Shown piece by piece: positions 49,042 to 62,759 of a stretch of 64,000 nt of DNA. Made by a program: the position numbers and the translations under genes. Position 1 is the first letter of the stretch. Every line of letters begins with the position of its first letter. The DNA is taken from positions 1,922,001-1,986,000 of the forward strand of contig NW_027475134.1 of NCBI RefSeq assembly GCF_051020985.1, written 5' to 3'. The stretch is from Nomia melanderi. Its lineage: Eukaryota; Arthropoda; Insecta; Hymenoptera; Halictidae. The notes beneath the pieces were generated by a model that saw only the letters and a list, made by a program, of their open reading frames with translations, did not search any database and had not been told where the DNA came from.

Positions 49042-51157
49042 GCCTCATGGGGCCGGACACTCAGGGTCAGGGGAAAATCCAATATATATCTGGTGATATC
49101 TCGGGTGCTATTAGAGATAGCGCAATAAACCAAAGTGAATTATCAGCAGGTGGCCCTGGCGCATGAATCTGTGCAACGGGAACGACCTCGGACCACCAGG
49201 GGCCGAGAAAACGACCGTCTCATGGGGCCGGACGCTCAGGGTCAGTGAAAAATCCAATATATATCTGGTGATATCTCGGGTGCTATTAGAGATAGCGCAA
49301 TAAATCAATGTGCATTGTCTGTAGGTGACACTGGCGCATGAACCTGTGCAGCGGGAACGACCTCGGACCGCCAGGGGCCGAGAAAACGACCGTCTCATGG
49401 GGCCGGACGCTCAGGGTCAGTGAAAAATCCAATATATATCTGGTGATATCTCGGGTGCTATTAGAGATAGCGCAATAAACCAAAGTGAATTATCTGCAGG
49501 AGGCCCTGGCGCATGAACCTGTGCAGCGGGAACGACCTCGGACCACCAGGGGCCGAGAAAACGACCGTCTCATGGGGCCGGACGCTCAGGGTCAGTGAAA
49601 AATCCAATATATATCTGGTGATATCTCGGGTGCTATTACAGATAGCGCAATAAACCAAAGTGAATTATCTGCAGGAGGCCCTGGCGCATGAATCTGTGCA
49701 ACGGGAACGACCTCGGACCACCAGGGGCCGCGAAAACCACAGTCTCATGGGGCCGGACACTCAGGGTCAGGGGAAAATCCAATATAGATCTGGTGATATC
49801 TGGGGTGCTATTACAGATAGCGCAATAAATCAAAGTGCATTACCTGTAGGAGGCCCTGGCGCATGAATCTGTGCAGCGGGAACGACCTCGGACCACCAGG
49901 GGCCGAGAAAACCACAGTCTCATGGGGCCGGACACTCAGGGTCAGGGGAAAATCCAATATATATCTGGTGATATCTCGGGTGCTATTAGACATAGCGCAA
50001 TAAACCAAAGTGAATTATCTGCAGCAGGCCCTGGCGCATGAATCTGTGCAGCGGGAACGACCTCGGACCACCAGGGGCAGAGAAAACTACCGTCTCATGG
50101 GGCCGGACACTCAGGGTCAGTGAAAAATCCAATATATATCTGATGATATCTCGGCTCCTATTACCGATAGCGCAATATTTCAAAGTGCATTGTCTGTAGG
50201 AGGCCCTGTCGCATGAATCTGGGAAGCGGGAGCGACCTCGGATCACCAGGGGCCGAGAAAACCACCGTCTCATGGGGCCGGACACTCAGGGTCATGGAAA
50301 AATCCAATATATATCTGGTGATATCTCGGGTGCTATTACAGATAGCGCAATAAATCAAAGTGCATTGTCTGCAGGAGGCCCTGGCCCATGAATCTGTGCA
50401 GCGGGAACGACCTCGGACCACCAGGGCCCGAGAAAACCACAGTCTCATGGGGCCGGACACTCAGGGTCAGGGGAAAATCCAATATATATCTGTTGATATC
50501 TCGGGTGCTATTACAGATAGCGCAATAAATCAAAGTGCATTGTCTGTAGGAGACCCTGGCGCATGAACCTGTGCAGCGAGAACGACATCGGACCACCAGG
50601 GGCCGAGAAAACCACCGTCTCATGGGGCCGGACACTCAGGGTCAGGGGAAAATCCAATTTATATCCGGTGATATCTCGGGTGCTATTACAGATAGCGCAA
50701 TAAATCAAAGTGCATTGTCTGTAGGAGGCCCTGGCGCATGAATCTGTGCAGCGGGAACGACCTCGGACCACCAGGGGCCGAGAAAACCACAGTCTCATGG
50801 GGCCGGACACTCAGGGTCAGGGGAAAACCCAATATATATCTGGTGATATCTCGGGTGCTATTAGAGATAGCGCAATAAACCAAAGTGAACTATCTGCAGG
50901 AGGCCCTGGCGCATGAGTCTGTGCAGCGGGAACGACCTCGGACCACCAGGGGCCGAGAAAACGACCGTCTCATGGGGCCGGACACTCAGGGTCAGTGAAA
51001 AATCCAATATATATCTGCTGATATCTCGGGTGCTATTACAGATAGCGCAATAAATCAAAGTGCATTGTCTGTTGGAGGCCCTGGCGCATGAATCTGTGCA
51101 GCGGGAACGACCTTGGACCACCATGGGCCGAGAAAACCACCGTCTCATGGGGCCGGA
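49012..51157. repeat. 2.1 kb segment, second copy
   Basis: Near-exact copy of 42,535-44,680. It ends where CACACAGCGTCAGGGC replaces CACTCAGGGTCAGGG. The near-identity points to a very recent event, or to an assembly duplication. Confidence 0.9.
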
Positions 51158-51423
51158 CACACAGCGTCAGGGCAAAATCCAATATATATCTGGTGATATC
51201 TCGGGTGCTATTAGAGATAGCGCAATAAACCAAAGTGAATTATCTGGAGGAGGCCCTGGCGCATGAATGTGTGCAGCGGGAACGACCTCGGACCATCAGG
51301 GGCCGAAAAAACCACAGTCACATGGGGCCGGACACCCAGGGTCAGGGTAAAATCCAATATATATCTGGTGATATCTCGGGTGCTATTACAGATAGCGCAA
51401 TAAATCAAAGTGCATTGTCTGTA

Positions 51424-52592
51424 GGAGGCCCTGGCGCATGAATCTGTGCAGCGGGAACGACCTCGGACCACCAGGGGCCGAGAAAACTACCGCCTCATGG
51501 GGCCGGACACTCAGGGTCAGGGGAAAATCCAATATATATCTGGTGATATCTCGGGTGCTATTAGAGATAGCGCAATAAACCAAAGTGAATTATCAGCAGG
51601 TGGCCCTGGCGCATGAATCTGTGCAACGGGAACGACCTCGGACCACCAGGGGCCGAGAAAACGACCGTCTCATGGGGCCGGACGCTCAGGGTCAGTGAAA
51701 AATCCAATATATATCTGGTGATATCTCGGGTACTATTAGAGATAGCGCAATAAATCAATGTGCATTGTCTGTAGGTGACCCTGGCGCATGAACCTGTGCA
51801 GCGGGAACGACCTCGGACCGCCAGGGGCCGAGAAAACGACCGTCTCATGGGGCCGGACGCTCAGGGTCAGTGAAAAATCCAATATATATCTGGTGATATC
51901 TCGGGTGCTATTAGAGATAGCGCAATAAACCAAAGTGAATTATCTGCAGGAGGCCCTGGCGCATGAACCTGTGCAGCGGGAACGACCTCGGACCACCAGG
52001 GGCCGAGAAAACGACCGTCTCATGGGGCCGGACGCTCAGGGTCAGTGAAAAATCCAATATATATCTGGTGATATCTCGGGTGCTATTACAGATAGCGCAA
52101 TAAACCAAAGTGAATTATCTGCAGGAGGCCCTGGCGCATGAATCTGTGCAACGGGAACGACCTCGGACCACCAGGGGCCGCGAAAACCACAGTCTCATGG
52201 GGCCGGACACTCAGGGTCAGGGGAAAATCCAATATAGATCTGGTGATATCTGGGGTGCTATTACAGATAGCGCAATAAATCAAAGTGCATTACCTGTAGG
52301 AGGCCCTGGCGCATGAATCTGTGCAGCGGGAACGACCTCGGACCACCAGGGGCCGAGAAAACCACAGTCTCATGGGGCCGGACACTCAGGGTCAGGGAAA
52401 AATCCAATATATATCTGGTGATATCTCGGGTGCTATTAGACATAGCGCAATAAACCAAAGTGAATTATCTGCAGCAGGCCCTGGCGCATGAATCTGTGCA
52501 GCGGGAACGACCTCGGACCACCAGGGGCAGAGAAAACTACCGTCTCATGGGGCCGGACACTCAGGGTCAGTGAAAAATCCAATATATATCTG
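51424..52592. repeat. Third copy of the 42.5 kb segment (partial)
   Basis: Matches 48,974-50,142 at +2,450 bp (14 monomers). It has GGTGACCCTGG where the 42.8 and 49.3 kb copies have GGTGACACTGG, a state shared with the 54.0 kb copy. Confidence 0.85.
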
Positions 52593-52977
52593 GTGATATC
52601 TCGGGTGCTATTAGAGACAGCGCAATAAACCAAAGTGAATTATCTGCAGGAGGCCCTGGCGCATGAATCTGTGCAACGGGAACGACCTCGGACCACCAGG
52701 GGCCGAGAAAACCACAATCTCATGGGGCCGGACACTCAGGGTCAGGGGAAAATCCAATATAGTTCTGGTGATATCTCGGGTGCTATTACAGATAGCGCAA
52801 TAAATCAATGTGCATTGTCTGTAGGAGACCCTGGCGCATGAACCTGTGCAGCGGGAACGACCTCGGACCACCAGGGGCTGAGAAAACCACAGTCTCATGG
52901 GGCCGGACACTCAGGTTCAGGGGAAAATCCAATATATATCTGGTGATATCTCGGTTGCTATTAGAGATAGCGCAATG

Positions 52978-55038
52978 AACCAAAGTGAACTATCTGCAGG
53001 AGGCCCTGGCGCATGAATCTGTGCAGCGGGAACGACCTCGGACCACCAGGGGCCGAGAAAACGACCGTCTCATGGGGCCGGACACTCAGGGTCAGTGAAA
53101 AATCCAATATATATCTGCTGATATCTCGGGTGCTATTACAGATAGCGCAATAAATCAAAGTGCATTGTCTGTTGGAGGCCCTGGCGCATGAATCTGTGCA
53201 GCGGGAACGACCTTGGACCACCATGGGCCGAGAAAACCACCGTCTCATGGGGCCGGACACTCAGGGTCAGGGGAAAATCCAATATATATCTGGTGATATC
53301 TCGGGTGCTATTAGAGATAGCGCAATAAACCAAATTGAATTATCTGCTGGAGGCCCTGGCGCATGAATCTGTGCAGCGGGAACGACCTCGGACCACCAGG
53401 GGCCGAGAAAACGACCGTCTCATGGGGCCGGACAATCAGGGTCAGTGAAAAATCCAATATATATCTGCTGATATCTCGGGTGCTATTACAGATAGCGCAA
53501 TAAATCAAAGTGCATTGTCTGTAGGAGGCCCTGGCGCATGAATCTGTGCAGCGGGAACGACCTCGGACCATCAGGGGCCGAAAAAACCACAGTCTCATGG
53601 GGCCGGACACCCAGGGTCAGGGTAAAATCCAATATATATCTGGTGATATCTCGGGTGCTATTACAGATAGCGCAATAAATCAAAGTGCATTGTCTGTAGG
53701 AGGCCCTGGCGCATGAATCTGTGCAGCGGGAACGACCTCGGACCACCAGGGGCCGAGAAAACTACCGCCTCATGGGGCCGGACACTCAGGGTCAGGGGAA
53801 AATCCAATATATATCTGGTGATATCTCGGGTGCTATTAGAGATAGCGCAATAAACCAAAGTGAATTATCAGCAGGTGGCCCTGGCGCATGAATCTGTGCA
53901 ACGGGAACGACCTCGGACCACCAGGGGCCGAGAAAACGACCGTCTCATGGGGCCGGACGCTCAGGGTCAGTGAAAAATCCAATATATATCTGGTGATATC
54001 TCGGGTGCTATTAGAGATAGCGCAATAAATCAATGTGCATTGTCTGTAGGTGACCCTGGCGCATGAACCTGTGCAGCGGGAACGACCTCGGACCGCCAGG
54101 GGCCGAGAAAACGACCGTCTCATGGGGCCGGACGCTCAGGGTCAGTGAAAAATCCAATATATATCTGGTGATATCTCGGGTGCTATTAGAGATAGCGCAA
54201 TAAACCAAAGTGAATTATCTGCAGGAGGCCCTGGCGCATGAACCTGTGCAGCGGGAACGACCTCGGACCACCAGGGGCCGAGAAAACGACCGTCTCATGG
54301 GGCCGGACGCTCAGGGTCAGTGAAAAATCCAATATATATCTGGTGATATCTCGGGTGCTATTACAGATAGCGCAATAAACCAAAGTGAATTATCTGCAGG
54401 AGGCCCTGGCGCATGAATCTGTGCAACGGGAACGACCTCGGACCACCAGGGGCCGCGAAAACCACAGTCTCATGGGGCCGGACACTCAGGGTCAGGGGAA
54501 AATCCAATATAGATCTGGTGATATCTGGGGTGCTATTACAGATAGCGCAATAAATCAAAGTGCATTACCTGTAGGAGGCCCTGGCGCATGAATCTGTGCA
54601 GCGGGAACGACCTCGGACCACCAGGGGCCGAGAAAACCACAGTCTCATGGGGCCGGACACTCAGGGTCAGGGGAAAATCCAATATATATCTGGTGATATC
54701 TCGGGTGCTATTAGACATAGCGCAATAAACCAAAGTGAATTATCTGCAGCAGGCCCTGGCGCATGAATCTGTGCAGCGGGAACGACCTCGGACCACCAGG
54801 GGCAGAGAAAACTACCGTCTCATGGGGCCGGACACTCAGGGTCAGTGAAAAATCCAATATATATCTGATGATATCTCGGCTCCTATTACCGATAGCGCAA
54901 TATTTCAAAGTGCATTGTCTGTAGGAGGCCCTGTCGCATGAATCTGGGAAGCGGGAGCGACCTCGGATCACCAGGGGCCGAGAAAACCACCGTCTCATGG
55001 GGCCGGACACTCAGGGTCATGGAAAAATCCAATATATA
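52978..55038. repeat. Fourth copy of the 42.5 kb segment, extended leftward
   Basis: Matches 41,776-43,836 at +11,202 bp over about 2.06 kb without a break. The central 1.2 kb is the block also found at 42.6, 49.1 and 51.5 kb. The match ends at about 55,038 where ATATGTGG replaces ATCTGG. Confidence 0.85.
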
Positions 55039-55938
55039 TGTGGTGATATCTCGGGTGCTATTACAGATAGCGCAATAAATCAAAGTGCATTGTCTGTAGG
55101 AGACCCTGGCGCATGAATCTGTGCAGCGGGAACGTCCTCGGACCTCCAGGGGCCGAGAAAACCACAGTCTCATGGGGCCGGACACTCAGGGTCAGTGGAA
55201 AATCCAATATAGATCTGGTGATAACTCGGGTGCTATTACAGATAGCGCAATAAATCAAAGTGCATTACCTGTAGGAGGCCCTGGCGCATGAATCTGTGCA
55301 GCGGGAACGTCCTCGGACCTCAAGGGGCCGAGACAACGACCGTCTCATGGGGCCGGACACTCAGGGTCAGGGTAAAATCCAATATATATCTGGTGATATC
55401 TCGGGTGCTATTACAGATAGCGCAATAAATCAATGTGCATTGTCTGTAGGAGGCCCAGGCGCATGAATCTGTTCAGCGGGAACGACCTCGGACGACCAGG
55501 GGCCGAGAAAACCACAGTATCATGGGGCCGGACACTCAGGGTCAGGGGAAAATCCAATATATATCTGGTGATATCTCGGGTGCTATTAGAGATAGCGCAA
55601 TAAACCAAAGTGAATTATCTGCAGGAGGCACTGGCGCATGAATCTGTGCAACGGGAACGACCTCGGACCACCAGGGGCCGAGAAAACCACAGTCTCATGG
55701 GGCCGGACACTTAGGGTCAGGGGAAAATCCAATATATATCTGGTGATATCTCGGGTGCTATTAGAGATAGCGCAATAAATCAAAGTGCATTGTCTGTAGG
55801 AGGCCCTGGCGCATGAATCTGTGCAGCGGGAAGGACCTCGGACCACCAGGGGCCGAGAAAACGACCGTCTCATGGGGCCGGACACTCAGGGTCAGGGAAA
55901 AATCCAATATATATCTGGTGATATCTCGGGTGCTATTA

Positions 55939-56112
55939 GAGATAGCGCAATAAACCAAAGTGAATTATCTGCAGGAGGCCCTGGCGCATGAATCTGTGCA
56001 GCGAGAACGACCTCGGACCACCAGGGGCGAGACAACCACCTTCTCATGGGGCCGGTCAGTCAGGGTCAGTGAAAAATCCAATATATATCTGCTGATATCT
56101 CGGGTCCTATTA
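55939..56112. repeat. 174-bp monomer, deletion lineage
   Basis: GGGGCGAGACAACCACCTTC at about 56,026, followed by GGCCGGTCAGTCAGG. Confidence 0.8.
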
Positions 56113-57870
56113 CAGATAGCGCAATAAATCAAAGTGCATTACCTGTAGGAGGCCCTGGCGCATGAATCTGTGCAGCGGGAACGACCTCGGACCTCCAGGG
56201 GCCGAGAAAACCACAGTCTCATGGGGCCGGACACTCAGGGTCAGGGGAAAATCCAATATATATCTGGTGATATCTCGGGTGCTATTAGAGATAGCGCAAT
56301 AAATCAAAGTGCATTGTCTGTAGGAGGCCCTGGCGCATGAATCTGTGCAGCGGGAACGACCTCGGAACACCAGGGGCCGAGAAAACCACCGTCTCATGGG
56401 GCAGGACACTCAGGGTCAGTGAAAAATCCAATATATATCTGGTGATATCTCGGGTGCTATCAGAGATAGCGCAATAAACCAAAGTGAATTATCTGCAGGA
56501 GGCCCTGGCGCATGAATCTGTGCAGCGGGAACGACCTCGGACCTCCAGGGGCCGAGACAACCACCGTCACATGGGTCCGGACACTCAGGGTCAGGGTAAA
56601 ATCCAATATATATCTGGTGATATCTCGGGTGCTATTACAGATAGCGCAATAAATCAAAGTGCATTGTCTGTAGGAGGCCCTGGCGCATGAACTTGTGCAG
56701 CGGGAACGTTCTCGGACCTCCAGGGGCCGAAAAAACCACAGTCTCATGGGGCCGGACACTCAAGGTCGGGGAAAAATCCAATATATATCTGGTGATATCT
56801 CGGGTGCTATTAGAGATAGCGCAATAAATCAAAGTGCATTGTCTGTAGGAGGCCCTGGCGCATGAATCTGTGCAGCGGGAACGATCTCGGAACACCAGGG
56901 GCCGAGAAAACCACCGTCTCATGGGGCAGGACACTCAGGGTCAGTGAAAAATCCAATATATATCTGGTGATATCTCGGGTTCTATTACAGATAGCGCAAT
57001 AAATCAAAGTGCATTACCTGTAGGAGGCCCTGGCGCATGAATCTGTGCAGCGGGAACGTCCTCGGACCTCCAGGGGCCGAGAAAACCACAGTCTCATGGG
57101 GCCGGACACTCAGGGTCAGGGGAAAATCCAATATATATCTGGTGATATCTCGGGTGCTATTAGAGATAGCGCAATAAATCAAAGTGCATTGTCTGTAGGA
57201 GGCCCTGGCGCATGAATCTGTGCAGCGGGAACGACCTCGGAACACCAGGGGCCGAGAAAACCACCGTATCATGGGGCAGGACACTCAGGGTCAGTGAAAA
57301 ATCCAATATATATCTGGTGATATCTCGGGTGCTATCAGAGATAGCGCAATAAACCAAAGTGAATTATCTGCAGGAGGCCCTGGCGCATGAATCTGTGCAG
57401 CGGGAACGACCTCGGGCCTCCAGGGGCCGAGACAACCACCGTCACATGGGCCGGACACTCAGGTTTCAGGGTAAAATCCAATATATATCTGGTGATATCT
57501 CGGGTGCTATTACAGATAGCGCAACAAATCAATGTGCATTGTCTGTAGGAGGCCCTGGCGCATGAACTTGTGCAGCGGGAACGTTCTCGGACCTCCAGGG
57601 GCCGAGAAAACCACAGCCTCATGGGGCCGGACACTCAAGGTCGGGGAAAAATCCAATATATATCTGGTGATATCTCGGGTGCTATTAGAGATGGCGCAAT
57701 AAATCAAAGTGCATTGTCTGTAGGAGGCCCTGGCGCATGAATCTGTGCAGCGGGAACGACCTCGGAACACCAGGGGCCGAGAAAACCACCGTCTCATGGG
57801 GCAGGACACTCAGGGTCAGTGAAAAATCCAATATATATCTGGTGATATCTCGGGTGCTATTACAGATAGC
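56112..57870. repeat. Tandem 5-mer, two copies (875 bp unit)
   Basis: 56,112-56,987 matches the following 875 bp. Shared forms: CATTACCTGTAGG, GGGGCAGGACAC, GCTATCAGAGATAGC, CCACCGTCACATGGG, GAACTTGTGCAGCG with CGTTCTCGG, and CAAGGTCGGGGAAA. The second unit has a compensated -1/+1 pair at 57,449 and 57,464. Confidence 0.8.
57338..57512. repeat. 175-bp monomer with compensated indels
   Basis: ACATGGGCCGG lacks one G at about 57,449 and CAGGTTTCAGGG gains one base at about 57,464. Confidence 0.75.
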
Positions 57871-58212
57871 GCAATAAATCAAAGTGCATTGTCTGTCGGA
57901 GACCCTGGCGCATGAACCTGTGCAGCGGGATCGACCTCGGACCACCAGGGGCCGAGAAAACGACCGTCTCATGGGGCCGGACTTTCAGGGTCGGTGTAAA
58001 ATCCAATATATATCTGGTGATATCTCGGGTGCTATTAGAGATAGCGCAATAAACCAAAGTGAATTATCTGCAGGAGGCCCTGGCGCATGAATCTGTTCAA
58101 CGGGAACGACCTCGGACCACGAGGGGCCGAGAAAACCACAGTCACATGGGGCCGGTCAGTCAGGGTCAGTGATAAATCCAATATATATCTGGTGATATCT
58201 CGGGTGCTATTA

Positions 58213-58386
58213 GAGATAGCGCAATAAATCAAAGTGCATTGTCTGTAGGAGGCCCTGGCGCATGAATCTGTCCAGCGGGAACGACCTCGGAGCACCAGGG
58301 GCGAGACAACCACCTTCTCATGGGGCCGGAAACTCAGGGTCCGGGAAAAATCCAATATATATCTGGTGATATCTCGGGTCCTATTA
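58213..58386. repeat. 174-bp monomer, deletion lineage
   Basis: GGGGCGAGACAACCACCTTC at about 58,300, followed by GGAAACTCAGGGTCCGGG. Confidence 0.8.
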
Positions 58387-59739
58387 CAGATAGCGCAATA
58401 AATCAAAGTGCATTACCTGTAGGAGGCCCTGGCGCATGAATCTGTGCAGCGGGAACGTCCTCGGACCTCCAGGGGCCGAGAAAACCACAGTCTCATGGGG
58501 CCGGACACTCAGGGTCAGGGGAAAATCCAATATATATCTGGTGATATCTCGGGTGCTATTAGAGATAGCGCAATAAACCAAAGTGAATTATCTGCAGGAG
58601 GCCCTGGCGCATGAATCTGTGCAACGGGAACGACCTCGGACGACCAGGGGCAGAGAAAACCAGAGTTTCATGGGGCGGGACACTCAGGGTCAGGGGAAAA
58701 TCCAATATATATCTGGTGATATCTCGGGTGCTATTAGAGATAGCGCAATAAACCAAAGTGAATTATCTGCAGGAGGCCCTGGCGCATGAATCTGTGCAGC
58801 GGGAACGACCTCGGAGCACCAGGGGCCGAGAAAACGACCGTCACATGGGGCAGGACACTCAGGGTCAGTGAAAAATCCAATATATATATGGTGATATCTC
58901 GGGTGCTATTACAGATACCGCAATAAATCAAAGTGCATTGTCTGTAGGAGACCCTGGCGCATGAACCTGTGCAGCGGGAACGACCTCGGACCACCAGGGG
59001 CCGAGAAAACGACCGTCTCATGGGGCCGGACGCTCAGGGTCCGGGAAAAATCCAATATATAGGTGGTGATATCTCGGGTGCTATTACAGATAGCGCAATA
59101 AATCAAAGTGCATTGTCTGTAGGAGGCCCTGGCGCATGAACTTGTGCAGCGGGAACGTTCTCGGACCTCCAGGGGCCGAAAAAACCACAGTCTCATGGGG
59201 CCGGACACTCAAGGTCGGGGAAAAATCCAATATATATCTGGTGATATCTCGGGTGCTATTACAGATAGCGCAATAAATCAAAGTGCATTGTATGTAGGAG
59301 ACCCTGGCGCATGAACCTGTGCAGCGGGAACGACCTCGGACCACCAGGGGCCGAGAAAACGACCGTCTCATGGGGCCGGACTTTCAGGGTCGGTGTAAAA
59401 TCCAATATACATCTGGTGATATCTCGGGTGCTATTAGAGATAGCGCAATAAACCAAAGTGAATTATCTGCAGGAGGCCCTGGCGCATGAATCTGTGCAGC
59501 GGGAACGACCTCGGACCACCAGGGGCCGAGAAAACGACCGTCTCATGGGGCCGGACTTTCAGGGTCGGTGTAAAATCCAATATACATCTGGTGATATCTC
59601 GGGTGCTATTAGAGATAGCGCAATAAATCAAAGTGCATTGTCTGTAGGAGGCCCTGGCGCATGAATCTGTGCAGCGGGAACGACCTCGGAACACCAGGGA
59701 CAGAGAAAACCAGCGTCTCATGGGGCCGGACACTCAGGG

Positions 59740-59975
59740 TCAGGGGAAAATCCAATATATATCTGGTGATATCTCGGGTGCTATTAGAGATAGCGCAATA
59801 AATCAAAGTGCATTGTCTGTAGGAGGCCCTGGCGCATGAATCTGTGCAGCGGGAAGGACCTCGGAACACCAGGGGCCGAGAAAACCACCGTCACATGGGG
59901 CAGGACACTCAGGGTCAGTGAAAAATCCAATATATATATGGTGATATCTCGGGTGCTATTACAGATACCGCAATA
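59740..59975. repeat. Segment matching the right edge of the window
   Basis: Matches 63,765-64,000 at +4,025 bp (23 monomers). Shared forms: GGGAAGGACCTCGGAACACC, CCGTCACATGGGGCAGG, AATATATATATGG and GATACCGCAATA. The second copy runs out of the window. Confidence 0.7.
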
Positions 59976-61359
59976 AATCAAAGTGCATTGTCTGTAGGAG
60001 GCCCTGGCGCATGAATCTGTGCAGCGGGAACGACCTCGGACCACCAGGGGCCGAGAAAACTACAGTCTCATGGGGCCGGTCAGTCAGGGTCAGTGAAAAA
60101 TCCAATATATATCTGCTGATATCTCGGGTGCTATTACAGATAGCGCAATAAATCAAAGTGCATTGCCTGTAGGAGGCCCTGGCGCATGAATCTGTGCAGC
60201 GGGAACGACCTCGGACCACCAGGGGCCGAGAAAACCACAGTCTCATGGGGCCGGACACTCAGGGTCAGGGGAAAATCCAATATATATCTGGTGATATCTC
60301 GGGTGCTATCTGAGATAGCGCAATAAACCAAAGTGAATTATCTGCAGGAGGCCCTGGCGCATGAATCTGTGCAATAGGAACGACCTCGGACCTCCAGGGG
60401 CCGAGACAACCACCGTCACATGGGGCCGGACACTCAGGGTCAGGGTAAAATCCAATATATATCTGGTGATATGTCGGGTGCTATTACAGATAGCGCAATA
60501 AATCAAAGTGCATTGTCTGTAGGAGGCCCTGGCGCATGAACTTGTGCAGCGGGAACGTTCTCGGACCTCCAGGGGCCGAGAAAACCACAGTCTCATGGGG
60601 CCGGACACTCAGGGTCAGGGGAAAATCCAATATATATCTGGTGATATCTCGGGTGCTATTAGAGATAGCGCAATAAACCAAAGTGAATTATCTGCAGGAG
60701 GCCCTGGCGCATGAATCTGTGCAACGGGAACGACCTCGGACCACCAGGGGCCGAGAAAACCACAGTCTCATGGGGCCGGATACTCAGGGTCAGGGGAAAA
60801 TCCAATATAGATCTGGTGATATCTCGGGTGCTATTACAGATAGCGCAATAAATCAAAGTGCATTGTCTGTAGGAGGCCCTGGCGCATGAATCTGGCCAGC
60901 GGGAACGACCTCGGACCACCAGCGGCCGAGAAAACCACAGTCTCATGGGGCCGGACACTCAAGGTCGGGGAAAAATCCAATATATATCTGGTGATATCTC
61001 GGGTGCTATTAGAGATAGCGCAATAAATCAAAGTGCATTGTCTGTAGGAGGCCCTGGCGCATGAATCTGTGCAGCGGGAACGACCTCGGAACACCAGGGG
61101 CCGAGAAAACCACCGTCTCATGGGGCAGGACACTCAGGGTCAGTGAAAAATCCAATATATATGTGGTGATATCTCGGGTGCTATTACAGATAGCGCAATA
61201 AATCAAAGTGCATTGTCTGTAGGAGACCCTGGCGCATGAACCTGTGCAGCGGGAACGACCTCGGACCACCAGGGGCCGAGAAAACGACCGTCTCATGGGG
61301 CCGGACTTTCACGGTCGGTGTAAAATCCAATATATATCTGGTGATATCTCGGGTGCTCT

Positions 61360-61924
61360 TAGAGATAGCGCAATAAACCAAAGTGAATTAACTGCAGGAG
61401 GCCCTGGCGCATGAATCTGTGCAACGGGAACGACCTCGGACCACCAGGGGCCGAGAAAACCACAGTCTCATGGGGCCGGGCACTCAGGGTCAGGGGAAAA
61501 TCCAAAATAGATCTGGTGATATCTCGGGTGCTATTACAGATAGCGCAATAAATCAAAGTGCATTGTCTGTAGGAGGCCCTGGCGCATGAATCTGTGCAAC
61601 GGGAACGACCTCGGACCACCAGGGGCCGAGAAAACCACGGTCTCATGGGGCCGGACACTCAGGGTCAGGGGAAAATCCAATATATATCTGGTGATATCTC
61701 GGATGCTATTAGAGATAGCGCAATAAATCAAAGTGCATTGTCTGTAGGAGGCCCTGGCGCATGAATCAGTGCAGAGGGAACGACCTCGGAACACCAGGGG
61801 CCGAGAAAACCACCGTCTCATGGGGCAGGACACTCAGGGTCAGTGAAAAATCCAATATATATCTGGTGATATCTCGGGTGCTATTACAGAAAGCGCAATA
61901 AATCAAAGTGCATTGTCTGTAGGA
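61360..61924. repeat. Trimer segment matching 62,760-63,324
   Basis: Offset 1,400 bp. Shared forms: GAATTAACTGCAGG, TCCAAAATAGATCTGG, CCACGGTCTCATGG, ATGAATCAGTGCAG and ATTACAGAAAGCGC. Confidence 0.75.
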
Positions 61925-62759
61925 GTCCCTGGCGCATGAACCTGTGCAGCGGGAACGTTCTCGGACCTCCAGGGGCCGAGAAAACCACAGTCTCATGGGG
62001 CCGGACACTCAGGGTCAGGGGAAAATCCAATATATATCTGGTGATATCTCGGGTGCTATTACAGATAGCGCAATAAATCAAAGTGCATTGTCTGTCGGAG
62101 ACCCTGGCGCATGAGCCTGTGCAGCGGGATCGACCTCGGACCACCAGGGGCCGAGAAAACGACCGTCTCATGGGGCCGGACGCTCAGGGTCAGTGAAAAA
62201 TCCAATATATATCTGGTGATATCTCGGGTGCTATTACAGATAGCGCAATAAATCAAAGTGCATTGTCTGTAGGAGGCCCTGGCGCATGAACCTGTGCAGC
62301 GGCAACGACCTCGGACCACCAGGGGCCGAGAAAACCACAGTCTCATGGGGCCGGACACTCAGGGTCAGTGAAAAATCCAATATATATGTGGTGATATCTC
62401 GGGTGCTATTGCAGATAGCGCAATAAATCAAAGTGCATTGTCTGTAGGAGACCCAAGCGCATGAACCTGTGCAGCGGGAACGACCTCGGACCACCAGGGG
62501 CCGAGAAAACGACCGTCTCATGGGGCCGGACTTTCAGGGTCGGTGTAAAATCCAATATATATCTGGTGATATCTCGGGTGCTATTAGAGATAGCGCAATA
62601 AACCAAAGTGAATTATCTGCAGGAGGCCCTGGCGCATGAATCTGTGCAACGGGAACGACCTCGGACCACGAGGGGCCGAGAAAACGACCGTCTCATGGGG
62701 CCGGACGCTCAGGGTCAGTGATAAATCCAATATATATCTGGTGATATCTCGGGTGCTAT

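Larger units (their letters stand above)
36001..55040. repeat. Sub-array 6: mosaic of recently duplicated segments
   Basis: About 109 monomers built largely from 0.5-2.1 kb segments that occur two to four times with very few differences. Segment spacings are 2,101, 2,275, 2,450, 2,625, 6,477, 6,827, 7,351-7,352, 7,527 and 11,202 bp, each within 2 bp of a multiple of 175. No gene or foreign sequence is visible. Confidence 0.85.
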
